A stretch of 6,012 bases of DNA from Phycisphaerales bacterium (GCA_003533825.1 DQCG01000511.1:360-6371); one strand, 5' to 3'; shown: positions 1 to 4,811, numbered from the stretch's first letter. The notes: generated by a model not told the origin, from the sequence alone. A program made the numbers and translations.

Positions 1-117
1 AAGAGGCTTAAACAGAAGGATAGTCAATGCTATCAGGGATTTGCTGCGGATTATGCAAAGCAACAAGGCATCCCACGAGACTGTATGGATATTATGCTGT
101 GGCGGCCCAAAGAATAA
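1..117 (+). CDS. C-terminal fragment of an unknown protein (5' end outside window)
   Basis: Frame 1 is open from the first base to a TAA at 115-117 and gives 38 residues ending in GIPRDCMDIMLWRPKE. The composition (charged residues, Cys, Trp, no low complexity) is compatible with a true protein tail, and the strand agrees with the next five gene-like units. No motif is recognisable in so short a piece, so no function is offered. The next gene starts 68 nt after the stop. A chance open frame of 38 codons is possible, so confidence is limited. Confidence 0.5.
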   Translation, partial: KRLKQKDSQCYQGFAADYAKQQGIPRDCMDIMLWRPKE

Positions 118-171
118 GAAATTGACAAGACAATCGATGCCCCCTGCGGCTAGCCGGTAAGGTGATTTGTA

Positions 172-177
172 AAGGGG
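172..177 (+). promoter_or_regulatory. Ribosome binding site that decides the start at 186
   Basis: The purine run AAGGGG lies 8 nt upstream of the ATG at 186. The same frame also has a GTG at 162, but that lies upstream of this site and would put the Shine-Dalgarno inside the coding region. The ATG is therefore the better start. Confidence 0.6.
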
Positions 178-185
178 AAATAATT

Positions 186-1049
186 ATGTCGGAACTTGAA
201 TTTACTAAATTTGAACAGGTCAATCTCAAAAATCATCCTGTCTACAATGAAAAATGGGTACAAAAAAAGATTTCAGATGACCCCTCCATTTTAGGACTTG
301 GCGATTTGATACTACTTAACGAGGAACTAATTCAGCCTGGCGGCGGCCGTCTTGATTTATTGCTATATGACAGTGAGAATGAACAAAGGTATGAAGTAGA
401 AGTTCAATTAGGAAAGGTTGATGAAAGTCATATTATAAGGACTATTGAGTACTGGGACATAGAACGAAAACGCTATCCTCAATATGACCACATAGCTGTT
501 ATCGTTGCTGAAGAGATTACGGGTAGATTCTTAAATATTATAAGTCTGTTTAATGGCCATATACCACTTATCGCAATACAAATGAAGACTTTACAATGCG
601 GCCAAAAGATTACAATTGATTGCACTAAAATCCTCGATCGTATTGAACTTGGTGGTCCCGAACCGCCTCCACCTCCAGCCGACCGCTCATATTGGGAGAA
701 GAAAGCCTCACCAGCCACTGTGACAATAGCAGATGAAATACTGAAACTGATTCATACCTTTGCCCCTAATTTTGCTCTAAACTATAACAAAGGCTATATT
801 GGTTTGATGGAAAACGATAGGGCAAATAATTTTGCGTATTTCCACCCCAAAAAGAAATTTCTCCGTCTAAGTATTAAGCTACGAAAAAGTGAGCAGTTCG
901 AATCTCAGCTTGATGAAGCTGGGCTGGAAATGATAAGCTACAGTAAAAGTGGGCGTTACAAAATTCGACTTTACAAAGAAGATGTAGAGAAAAATAAAGA
1001 TTTACTCACCGAAGCATTACGAGAATCTTATGGCAAAGCAACAGAATAA
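186..1049 (+). CDS. PD-(D/E)xK nuclease-like protein with DUF5655-like C-terminal domain
   Basis: This is a 287-residue soluble protein with no signal peptide or membrane segment. Residues about 35-135 look like a PD-(D/E)xK restriction-endonuclease fold: a glycine turn PGGGRLD with D57, then a beta-strand YEVEVQLG with E70 and E72, where the usual lysine is replaced by Q74. A conserved-looking helix IIRTIEYWDIERKRYP (83-98) and a hydrophobic strand HIAVIVAEE follow. A proline-rich linker (PEPPPPP, 158-164) separates this from a C-terminal domain (about 180-287) that resembles DUF5655, the domain found at the end of COG3586-type proteins. Proteins of this general layout are usually left as hypothetical; the nuclease role is inferred from the D...ExE/Q pattern, and DNA as substrate is not shown. 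The gene is visibly more AT-rich than the genes at the right of the window, which suggests horizontal acquisition. It could be a nuclease of a defence or repair system, or a catalytically inactive relative. Confidence 0.8.
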   Translation: MSELEFTKFEQVNLKNHPVYNEKWVQKKISDDPSILGLGDLILLNEELIQPGGGRLDLLLYDSENEQRYEVEVQLGKVDESHIIRTIEYWDIERKRYPQYDHIAVIVAEEITGRFLNIISLFNGHIPLIAIQMKTLQCGQKITIDCTKILDRIELGGPEPPPPPADRSYWEKKASPATVTIADEILKLIHTFAPNFALNYNKGYIGLMENDRANNFAYFHPKKKFLRLSIKLRKSEQFESQLDEAGLEMISYSKSGRYKIRLYKEDVEKNKDLLTEALRESYGKATE

Positions 1050-1130
1050 GAAAATCTTCTAACGGCAGGCCGACAATGTAAACAGTAGAGCAATTATGAT
1101 AGAAAAGAATCCTATGAGGGTTGAGTGTAT

Positions 1131-1331
1131 ATGAGGTATGCAGGACTTAGCGATGAGCCGAAAAGAATAAAAGTTGAACGTGGCAACCCGAACGACTTCA
1201 GAGTTATGCAGCAATTCACTTCCGAGGCGTCTGCCCGTCAATGGGAAAGGAGAATGCTGAACCACGGATATGAGAAAGATACGAGCGGCAAAGACTGGAA
1301 ATATGGCTACACCTTTTCAATCCGAAGTTAA
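1131..1331 (+). CDS. Small hypothetical protein, 66 residues
   Basis: I do not recognise this protein. From the ATG at 1131 it is MRYAGLSDEPKR followed by a basic, aromatic-rich sequence with FRVMQQFTSEASARQWERR, then GYEKD and YGYTFSIRS at the end. It is predicted to be soluble, with no signal peptide. The alternation of a strand-like part, an amphipathic helix (about residues 29-41) and a strand-like end suggests a small alpha/beta fold. The start is chosen because GAGGG at 1116-1120 sits 10 nt upstream of this ATG; an in-frame GTG at 1125 would be only 4 nt away. It lies 81 nt after the nuclease-like gene on the same strand, so co-transcription is possible but not shown. Natural-looking amino-acid composition and a good ribosome binding site support a real gene. 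Confidence 0.6.
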   Translation: MRYAGLSDEPKRIKVERGNPNDFRVMQQFTSEASARQWERRMLNHGYEKDTSGKDWKYGYTFSIRS

Positions 1332-1353
1332 TTCTTAGCTTGTTGCGGCTGGT

Positions 1354-1414
1354 CGATAAAATATAAGGAATTATGATTCGAGAGACTGATAATATCTATC
1401 GTGAAGAGCAGAAG
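1354..1414 (+). repeat. Direct repeat copy A: promoter-like sequence plus first 14 codons of the gene at 2030
   Basis: This stretch matches 2010-2071. The first 14 codons (1373-1414) differ from 2030-2071 at 4 of 42 bases by my hand count, and the upstream 20 or so bases are recognisably related: GATAAAATA followed by AAG and ATTATG here, GATATAATA with the same elements there. Similarity stops abruptly after the AAG codon at 1412-1414, which marks the breakpoint of the copy. Confidence 0.85.
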
Positions 1415-1438
1415 CCAGCAAAGAAAGTCAAAAGTTAA
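1373..1438 (+). pseudogene. Truncated 5' remnant of a DUF6141-like membrane-protein gene
   Basis: The ATG at 1373 opens MIRETDNIYREEQK, which differs from the first 14 residues of the intact protein at 2030 (MLRDTDNIYREEQK) only by I/L at position 2 and E/D at position 4. After codon 14 the frame enters a repeat-rich sequence and gives only PAKKVKS before a TAA at 1436. Both transmembrane helices and the whole C-terminal domain are missing, so no function can remain. Substitutions between copies are mostly synonymous or conservative, implying the copy was once under selection or derives from a related paralogue. A TAAAAT -10-like hexamer (1357-1362) precedes it at nearly the same distance as TATAAT precedes the intact gene, so it may still be transcribed. 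The alternative, a genuine 21-residue peptide, is unlikely. Confidence 0.75.
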
Positions 1439-1455
1439 AGGGCAAAAGTCAAAAG
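1424..1455 (+). repeat. Short AAAGTCAAAAG direct repeats
   Basis: AAAGTCAAAAG occurs at 1424-1434 and again at 1445-1455, 21 nt apart. The related strings AAAGTTAAAG and GGCAAAAG lie in and next to it. This low-complexity block begins about 10 nt beyond the point where the truncated gene copy loses similarity to the intact gene. Confidence 0.7.
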
Positions 1456-1456
1456 G

Positions 1457-1485
1457 GTAGGTGGGGCAAGCTGCCGCCTTACTAC
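1457..1485 (+). repeat. Imperfect inverted repeat (hairpin) in the 1332-1555 spacer
   Basis: GTAGGTGGGGCA (1457-1468) can pair with TGCCGCCTTACTAC (1472-1485) around an AGC loop, with perfect outer (GTAG/CTAC) and inner (GGCA/TGCC) parts and a few bulges between. No T-run follows, so it is not an obvious intrinsic terminator. It could be a palindromic intergenic element. The rest of the 1332-1555 spacer holds the gene remnant, the short repeats and the protease promoter. Confidence 0.45.
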
Positions 1486-1520
1486 TCGAATAATCCATGA
1501 CAAACGAAAGTAAATTTTAA

Positions 1521-1549
1521 TTGAAGAATAGGGGCAAATGGAGTAAAAT
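1521..1549 (+). promoter_or_regulatory. Sigma70-type promoter of the aspartic protease gene (leaderless layout)
   Basis: TTGAAG (1521-1526) and TAAAAT (1544-1549) are separated by exactly 17 nt, matching four of six and five of six consensus bases. A start 6-8 nt past the -10 falls on 1555-1557, and the ATG is at 1556, so the mRNA would have essentially no leader. No good Shine-Dalgarno lies at a normal distance; GGAG at 1540-1543 is 12 nt away and would be upstream of the predicted transcription start. Confidence 0.55.
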
Positions 1550-1555
1550 ACTGAT

Positions 1556-1924
1556 ATGGGTACTTTTTATACAAGCTGCAAAGTCGAAAATCACGTTGAT
1601 CGCTCAAAATCCGTTCGCATTGGCAAGCTGCTGGTGGACACCGGCAGCGAATACACCTGGATTCCATCGGCCAGGCTGGAGAAAATAAGCGTCAAACGAG
1701 AGAAAAAGGACGTCCGCTTTATCATGGCCAATGGCGAAGTGGTAACCCGCAGCGTTGGTTTCGCCGTCCTTCGAGTGGCCAATCACTTCACTATAGACGA
1801 AGTGGTTTTTGCAGAGGCCGGCGACCTTGCTTTGCTTGGCGCGCGAACCCTCGAAGGTCTTAATCTTACGGTTGACTCGACTCGCAAGAAGCTCGTCGCC
1901 GCTGGCCCCTTACCCGCCGCATAG
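1556..1924 (+). CDS. Retropepsin-like (clan AA) aspartic protease, single domain
   Basis: This is a 122-residue protein with no signal peptide or membrane segment. LLVDTGSEYTWIP (residues 25-37) carries the catalytic D28-T-G-S motif of aspartic proteases, preceded by a hydrophobic strand as in retropepsins. MANGEVVTRSVGFAVLRV (58-75) corresponds to the flap and following strand. LALLGARTLEGLNLTVD (91-107) matches the second hydrophobic-hydrophobic-Gly motif and the following loop of the family. Having one DTG motif, it must dimerise to form an active site, as known for retroviral proteases and bacterial relatives. Its substrate is unknown, and there is no adjacent Gag- or Pol-like gene, so nothing suggests a retroelement. 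It has its own promoter ending next to the ATG. It lies between the truncated and intact copies of the membrane-protein gene start, 105 nt before the intact gene. Small standalone clan AA proteases of this size are common hypothetical-neighbour genes in environmental bacteria. Confidence 0.88.
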   Translation: MGTFYTSCKVENHVDRSKSVRIGKLLVDTGSEYTWIPSARLEKISVKREKKDVRFIMANGEVVTRSVGFAVLRVANHFTIDEVVFAEAGDLALLGARTLEGLNLTVDSTRKKLVAAGPLPAA

Positions 1925-2009
1925 AGAATCCGGCGATACCATCCGAGTGGGAAAATTCACAATGCCTATCTATTTCTGCTCGAAGTGGATTTATTATGCG
2001 AAAACTGTG

Positions 2010-2018
2010 TGATATAAT
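2010..2018 (+). promoter_or_regulatory. Extended -10 promoter of the DUF6141-like gene
   Basis: TGATATAAT contains a perfect TATAAT (2013-2018) with the TGn extension directly in front. The best -35 at 17 nt (TTTATT, 1990-1995) is poor, which is typical of extended -10 promoters. The expected start near 2025 leaves only about 5 nt before the ATG at 2030. Confidence 0.55.
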
Positions 2019-2071
2019 AACAAGACATTATGCTTCGAGATACTGACAATATTTATCGTGAAGAGCAGAAG
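2010..2071 (+). repeat. Direct repeat copy B: promoter plus first 14 codons of the intact gene
   Basis: Partner of 1354-1414. The two copies are about 656 nt apart and enclose the short-repeat block, the hairpin and the aspartic protease gene. Confidence 0.85.
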
Positions 2072-2548
2072 TTCGGCTTGTGGCTTAGGTGGCTGATTTA
2101 TTTGTCTATGGGCATGGCGGTGGTGATTAGTGTTTTTGCGTTGATAAAAGAAACCGCCCCGGAAGGTTCGCAGGATACGTGGGAGATGGTTCTGGGCGGG
2201 ATTGTCGGGATCGGCGTGCCGATAGCTATAGCGGGTCTATTTTTGTTCTTGAAACTGGAAACCGAGGTTCGCCCGGATGGTTTGTACGTTCGTTATTTAC
2301 CTTTCCATATTCATTTCAAGAGGTTCGGGCCGGAAGAATTGAGCGAGTATTACGCCCGGCAGTATAAACCCGTCCGGGAATACGGCGGATGGGGGATCAG
2401 ATACAGCTTCAGGAACGGCAAGGCGTATAACGTCAGCGGCAATAAAGGCGTGCAACTGGTATTCAAAAACGGCAAGCGGCTGCTAATCGGCTCTCAAAGG
2501 GCCGAGGAGCTTGAAACTGCGATTCGCTCGATTATGGGAAATCGCTGA
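2030..2548 (+). CDS. Membrane protein with two helices, DUF6141-like
   Basis: This 172-residue protein probably sits in the cytoplasmic membrane. After a short polar N-terminus (LRDTDNIYREEQK) come two hydrophobic helices, about residues 17-39 and 53-76. A soluble C-terminal domain begins ETEVRPDGLYVRYLPFH. It contains the family-like signature YGGWGIR (118-124), then AYNVSGNKGVQLVFKNGKRLLIGSQ (132-156) and a terminal helix AEELETAIRSI. This pattern of two helices followed by a strand-rich PH-like domain with a GWGIR motif matches what I know of DUF6141; no biochemical function is established for it. No Shine-Dalgarno is visible, and the promoter sits almost on the start codon. The first 14 codons and promoter are partly repeated upstream at 1354-1414. 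The start is fixed by the conserved repeat and by the absence of an upstream in-frame alternative. Confidence 0.82.
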   Translation: MLRDTDNIYREEQKFGLWLRWLIYLSMGMAVVISVFALIKETAPEGSQDTWEMVLGGIVGIGVPIAIAGLFLFLKLETEVRPDGLYVRYLPFHIHFKRFGPEELSEYYARQYKPVREYGGWGIRYSFRNGKAYNVSGNKGVQLVFKNGKRLLIGSQRAEELETAIRSIMGNR

Positions 2549-2604
2549 AAGACAGAAGATAGAATACAGGAGAAAGAATAGAGGAGGACAGAGGGACTGC
2601 CGCT

Positions 2605-2651
2605 TGAGGCTGCCACACGTTTTCCATCAATGATATTGGGTGGCAGCCTCA
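2605..2651. repeat. 12-bp perfect inverted repeat in the spacer between convergent genes
   Basis: TGAGGCTGCCAC (2605-2616) is the exact reverse complement of GTGGCAGCCTCA (2640-2651), with a 23-nt loop. It lies 57 nt after the membrane-protein gene and 118 nt beyond the end of the convergent pseudopilin gene. There is no T-run on either side. Its right arm overlaps the next hairpin. Confidence 0.8.
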
Positions 2652-2678
2652 TCCCGATTGTCGTTTATCGGGATGGGG
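2647..2678. terminator. 12-bp hairpin overlapping the previous inverted repeat; possible transcription end
   Basis: CCTCATCCCGAT (2647-2658) pairs with ATCGGGATGGGG (2667-2678) with one T-G wobble around an 8-nt loop. It could end transcription from the membrane-protein gene, the pseudopilin pair, or both, but no T-tract follows. A terminator role is therefore only inferred from the convergent setting; a palindromic dispersed element is an equal alternative. Confidence 0.4.
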
Positions 2679-2768
2679 ATGGCTTTGCCCCGGCTAAACA
2701 CGTACATGCCCTGAGGCATTCGCAGGGTTCAGCATGACAATTCAAAACCCAGTCGAATTGTACAATTA
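2679..2768. other. Rest of the 2549-2768 spacer, with a small hairpin
   Basis: ATGCC/GGCAT (2706-2710 and 2715-2719) form a 5-bp stem around CTGA, and CCCTG/CAGGG (2709-2713 and 2723-2727) offer a competing pairing. The following TTCAGCATGAC resembles the ends of dispersed intergenic repeats seen in several bacterial groups, which I cannot confirm without a genome. I see no gene. Confidence 0.35.
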
Positions 2769-3530
2769 CTATTTTCGTGCGCCCGTATACCAGCGCTTGC
2801 GCACATCATCTCCCGTAGTTTCTTCGAGGGAATTGACATGCGCATCAAGCCATAGAATATTGGCTCTTCCGCCGGTCTTGAACGGTTGGTTAATTCTTAT
2901 ATTATGTCTGAAAATATCCCGATACTGTGCTGAACGGCTGCCCCCTTCGCGGTAATGCGTCAAATTCATAGCACCGGGAGTGTCATTATTATGGAACATG
3001 TCCCGCTCGTTGTTTTCAAGTCTCGGTTCCATATGGTCGTGACAAAAGATAAATTCCGACGGCCGCAGTTCGGTCGTACTTTTATTCCTGGCGTCCGAAT
3101 GAAAATTAAGAGCAAACGCCGCCTCCTGGACCGCGTCGGGATCGACGTCATAAATCAGCGAAGGAACACGCCGTAAGCTCGGGCAGCCGAAAATCTTCGT
3201 CTCTTTCAGGTACGGCTTAAAGATAATGCCCCAGTAAGCGGTGCTATCGCTAAGAGGCAGCAAATTACCGCCTGCATCGTACCACAGAAATCCGTTCCCA
3301 CTTCGGTAATTGGGTAATTTGCGGTCGCTGTCGTCCAGGTACATTAAGACTGCAAGACCTATGTTCTTCAGATTCGATTTGCAGATGGTCTGCTTTGCCG
3401 ATTCTTTGACTTTTCGCATGGCGGGCATTATGATTGCCAATAATACGGCAATGATCGCGATAACCACTAATAGTTCGATTAATGTAAAGCCTTTAACTTT
3501 GTGTCGAGCTACCCTTCCTTCATCCTTCAT
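2769..3530 (-). CDS. Type II secretion/type IV pilin-like protein (pseudopilin), second of a tandem pair
   Basis: This is a 253-residue protein. A basic leader (residues 1-14) ends in KG, followed by FTLIELLVVIAIIAVLLAIIMPAM. That gives a prepilin peptidase site G14/F15, the conserved glutamate E19 at position +5, and a hydrophobic helix that anchors the protein before assembly. The helix continues into KSNLKNIGLAVLMYLDD. The globular part has YLKETKIFGCPSL (108-119) and FHNNDTPGAMNLT (179-191), and the C-terminal region has RH(209)N...GGRANILWLDAHV. The last corresponds to the H-x-DG motif of planctomycete-type pseudopilins, but with DA instead of DG and a longer spacing (19 residues between H209 and D229). 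It lies 30 nt downstream of its paralogue at 3561-4340 and probably shares its transcript. The sequence before the ATG (AGAAGAAA) is only a weak ribosome binding site. A role in an envelope filament or secretion machine is inferred from the family. Confidence 0.88.
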   Translation of the reverse strand: MKDEGRVARHKVKGFTLIELLVVIAIIAVLLAIIMPAMRKVKESAKQTICKSNLKNIGLAVLMYLDDSDRKLPNYRSGNGFLWYDAGGNLLPLSDSTAYWGIIFKPYLKETKIFGCPSLRRVPSLIYDVDPDAVQEAAFALNFHSDARNKSTTELRPSEFIFCHDHMEPRLENNERDMFHNNDTPGAMNLTHYREGGSRSAQYRDIFRHNIRINQPFKTGGRANILWLDAHVNSLEETTGDDVRKRWYTGARK

Positions 3531-3560
3531 TTTCTTCTGCCATGCGTTAATAATATTTTA

Positions 3561-4340
3561 TTACGGCTTATCGCCTGTATACCACCTTAACGGCACATCG
3601 TCTCCCGTAGTTTCTTCGATAGCGGAAACGTGGCCGTCCAGCCACAGGACATTAGCCCTTCCGCCGGTTCTGTCGGCGTCGGCGTACCTGATATTATGTC
3701 TGAAAATTTGCCGATATTGCGGGAAACGACTGCCGCTTCGATACTGCGTAAGATTCATAGCGCCGGGTGTATCGTTATTATGAAAACCGTCGCTGGTTCC
3801 GCACTCCGGTCTCGGTTCGGCGTGGTCGGTGCAAAAAATGAATTCTGAAAGACGGTGAATATCATTTGTATTTCGACCCCTGTTTCTCGAATGATGATTC
3901 AAGCCAAACGCCGCGTGCTGGATTGCTTCTTTAGGGGGAAGATTAGCATATTGGTATATTAATCCTTCAGGAGCACGCTGTAAACTCGGACAGCCAAAAA
4001 TCTTCGTCTCTTTCAAGTAATCTAAGTAGTAAAGACCCCAATAACTATCGCTGGTACCGGGTTTTAGATAAGTAATACCGTCCGGCGCATGCCATAGATG
4101 TCGATTAGCACTTTGCGTATTGGGAATTTTTCGTTCGTAGTCGTCGAGGTACATTTGCACGGCCAATCCTATGCTCCGCAAATTTGATTTGCAGGCCGAT
4201 TCCCGTGCCATCTCCTTGATTCTCCGCATCGCAGGCATTAAAATTGACAATAATACAGCGATAATCGCGATAACCACCAATAGTTCAATTAACGTAAAGC
4301 CCTTAATTTTGTGCCGAATTACCCTTCCTTCATCCTTCAT
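3561..4340 (-). CDS. Type II secretion/type IV pilin-like protein (pseudopilin), first of a tandem pair
   Basis: This 259-residue protein is a paralogue of the downstream one. The first 39 residues differ at only four positions (8, 12, 32, 34). It has the same KG/FTLIELLVVIAII prepilin peptidase site (G14/F15, E19), the KSNLRSIGLAVQMYLDD helix, YLKETKIFGCPSL (108-120), FHNNDTPGAMNLT (187-199), and a C-terminal RH(215)N...GGRANVLWLDGHV with the canonical DG (235-236). The ending ETTGDDVPLRWYTG is nearly shared with the copy. The central parts (about 75-107 and 122-186) differ more, including small insertions. The gene is first in the minus-strand pair; GAAGAAG just before the ATG is a weak ribosome binding site. 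In the family the mature protein is exported and assembled, or stays anchored by its N-terminal helix; the exact partner system is not visible here. Confidence 0.88.
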   Translation of the reverse strand: MKDEGRVIRHKIKGFTLIELLVVIAIIAVLLSILMPAMRRIKEMARESACKSNLRSIGLAVQMYLDDYERKIPNTQSANRHLWHAPDGITYLKPGTSDSYWGLYYLDYLKETKIFGCPSLQRAPEGLIYQYANLPPKEAIQHAAFGLNHHSRNRGRNTNDIHRLSEFIFCTDHAEPRPECGTSDGFHNNDTPGAMNLTQYRSGSRFPQYRQIFRHNIRYADADRTGGRANVLWLDGHVSAIEETTGDDVPLRWYTGDKP

Positions 4341-4408
4341 CTTCTTCTGCCTTTCAAGTCAAAAAACATATACGAATTGATAAAACAACTATCCCTGTAA
4401 CATTCAAC

Positions 4409-4435
4409 ATAATAGCATGGTGATTTTACCAACAA
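4409..4435 (-). promoter_or_regulatory. Candidate extended -10 promoter for the pseudopilin pair
   Basis: On the minus strand TGCTATTAT (4417 down to 4409) is a TGn-extended -10 with five of six TATAAT bases. TTGTTG (4435-4430) lies 15 nt upstream as a weak -35. A start near 4402 would leave a leader of about 60 nt before the ATG at 4340. This is pattern-based only. Confidence 0.35.
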
Positions 4436-4647
4436 TCCATTGAATTGCCACCCGCTTGCTAATCGCAATTTACTCCTCATTAGAGGGTCACCTTTCACAA
4501 GCCACTCTCCCCCCTTATTAAGCCGTTATCAAGGTAATATACCATATTCCTCCGTGGATTACAACTATTTTGTCTCCCTTTCCGGGTATTTTTTTGTCGG
4601 CATCGCAGTTTCAGAGCTTGAAATATATGCCCCTGACAGCCGGTATA

Positions 4648-4666
4648 GAGTTCTTTTGCAGAACTC
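4648..4666 (+). other. Small hairpin in the divergent region
   Basis: GAGTTCT (4648-4654) and AGAACTC (4660-4666) form a perfect 7-bp stem with a 5-nt loop. Flanking CAGCCGG (4637-4643) and CCGCTG (4681-4686) can extend it as an outer stem with one bulge. It lies just upstream of the candidate promoter of the gene at 4812, so it could be an operator-like palindrome or part of a short RNA. No T-tract follows; an A-run does. Confidence 0.35.
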
Positions 4667-4724
4667 AGCCCGTGCCGGAGCCGCTGAAAAAAATCCCAGG
4701 CCTGTAGCCATTTGACGCCGGATA

Positions 4725-4733
4725 TGGTATATT
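4725..4733 (+). promoter_or_regulatory. Candidate extended -10 promoter of the secreted-protein gene
   Basis: TGGTATATT is a TGn-extended -10 (TATATT at 4728-4733). TTGACG at 4712-4717 resembles a -35 but is only 10 nt away, too close for a normal pair, so the extended -10 would have to suffice. The predicted leader is about 70 nt and contains the ribosome binding site AGGAG (4798-4802). Confidence 0.35.
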
Positions 4734-4811
4734 ACAGACACGATACAGAGGCTCTGCCGCAAGGGTGAGTCTGATAACGACAATCTCATTTGAAGAAAGG
4801 AGCAAAGCATT

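Larger units (their letters stand above)
4341..4811. other. Divergent non-coding region between the pseudopilin pair and the secreted-protein gene
   Basis: I see no convincing gene in these 471 nt. The open frame at 4440-4715 on the plus strand starts with TTG, has no ribosome binding site, and gives an unconvincing protein. The region holds candidate promoters for both flanking genes, a short hairpin (4648-4666) and a T7 run near 4589. It may carry a structured leader or a small RNA, but nothing matches a riboswitch class I know. Confidence 0.5.

Noticed and set aside
122..127. Perfect TTGACA -35 upstream of the nuclease-like gene
   Set aside because: No acceptable -10 lies 15-19 nt downstream (the region is GC-rich), so a promoter cannot be supported.
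162..185. GTG start at 162 for the nuclease-like gene
   Set aside because: The Shine-Dalgarno AAGGGG lies inside this extension and is correctly spaced for the ATG at 186.
479..718. 79-codon minus-strand open frame inside the nuclease-like gene
   Set aside because: Antisense shadow; its glycine-rich stretch is the complement of the proline linker codons.
1556..1924. Retroelement or retron remnant around the aspartic protease
   Set aside because: No reverse transcriptase or integrase sequence and no LTR-like termini; the 1354/2010 repeats are gene 5' ends, not LTRs.
118..2029. Integron cassette array (co-oriented small unknown genes separated by short spacers)
   Set aside because: No spacer shows the paired RYYYAAC and GTTRRRY ends or the long imperfect palindrome of an attC site, and two of the genes carry their own promoters.
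3310..3783. 157-codon plus-strand open frame across the two pseudopilin genes
   Set aside because: It is antisense to two well-supported genes, and its apparent repetition comes from the pseudopilin duplication.
4440..4715. 91-codon plus-strand open frame in the divergent region
   Set aside because: TTG start with no ribosome binding site, improbable protein composition, and it overlaps promoter-like and hairpin sequences.
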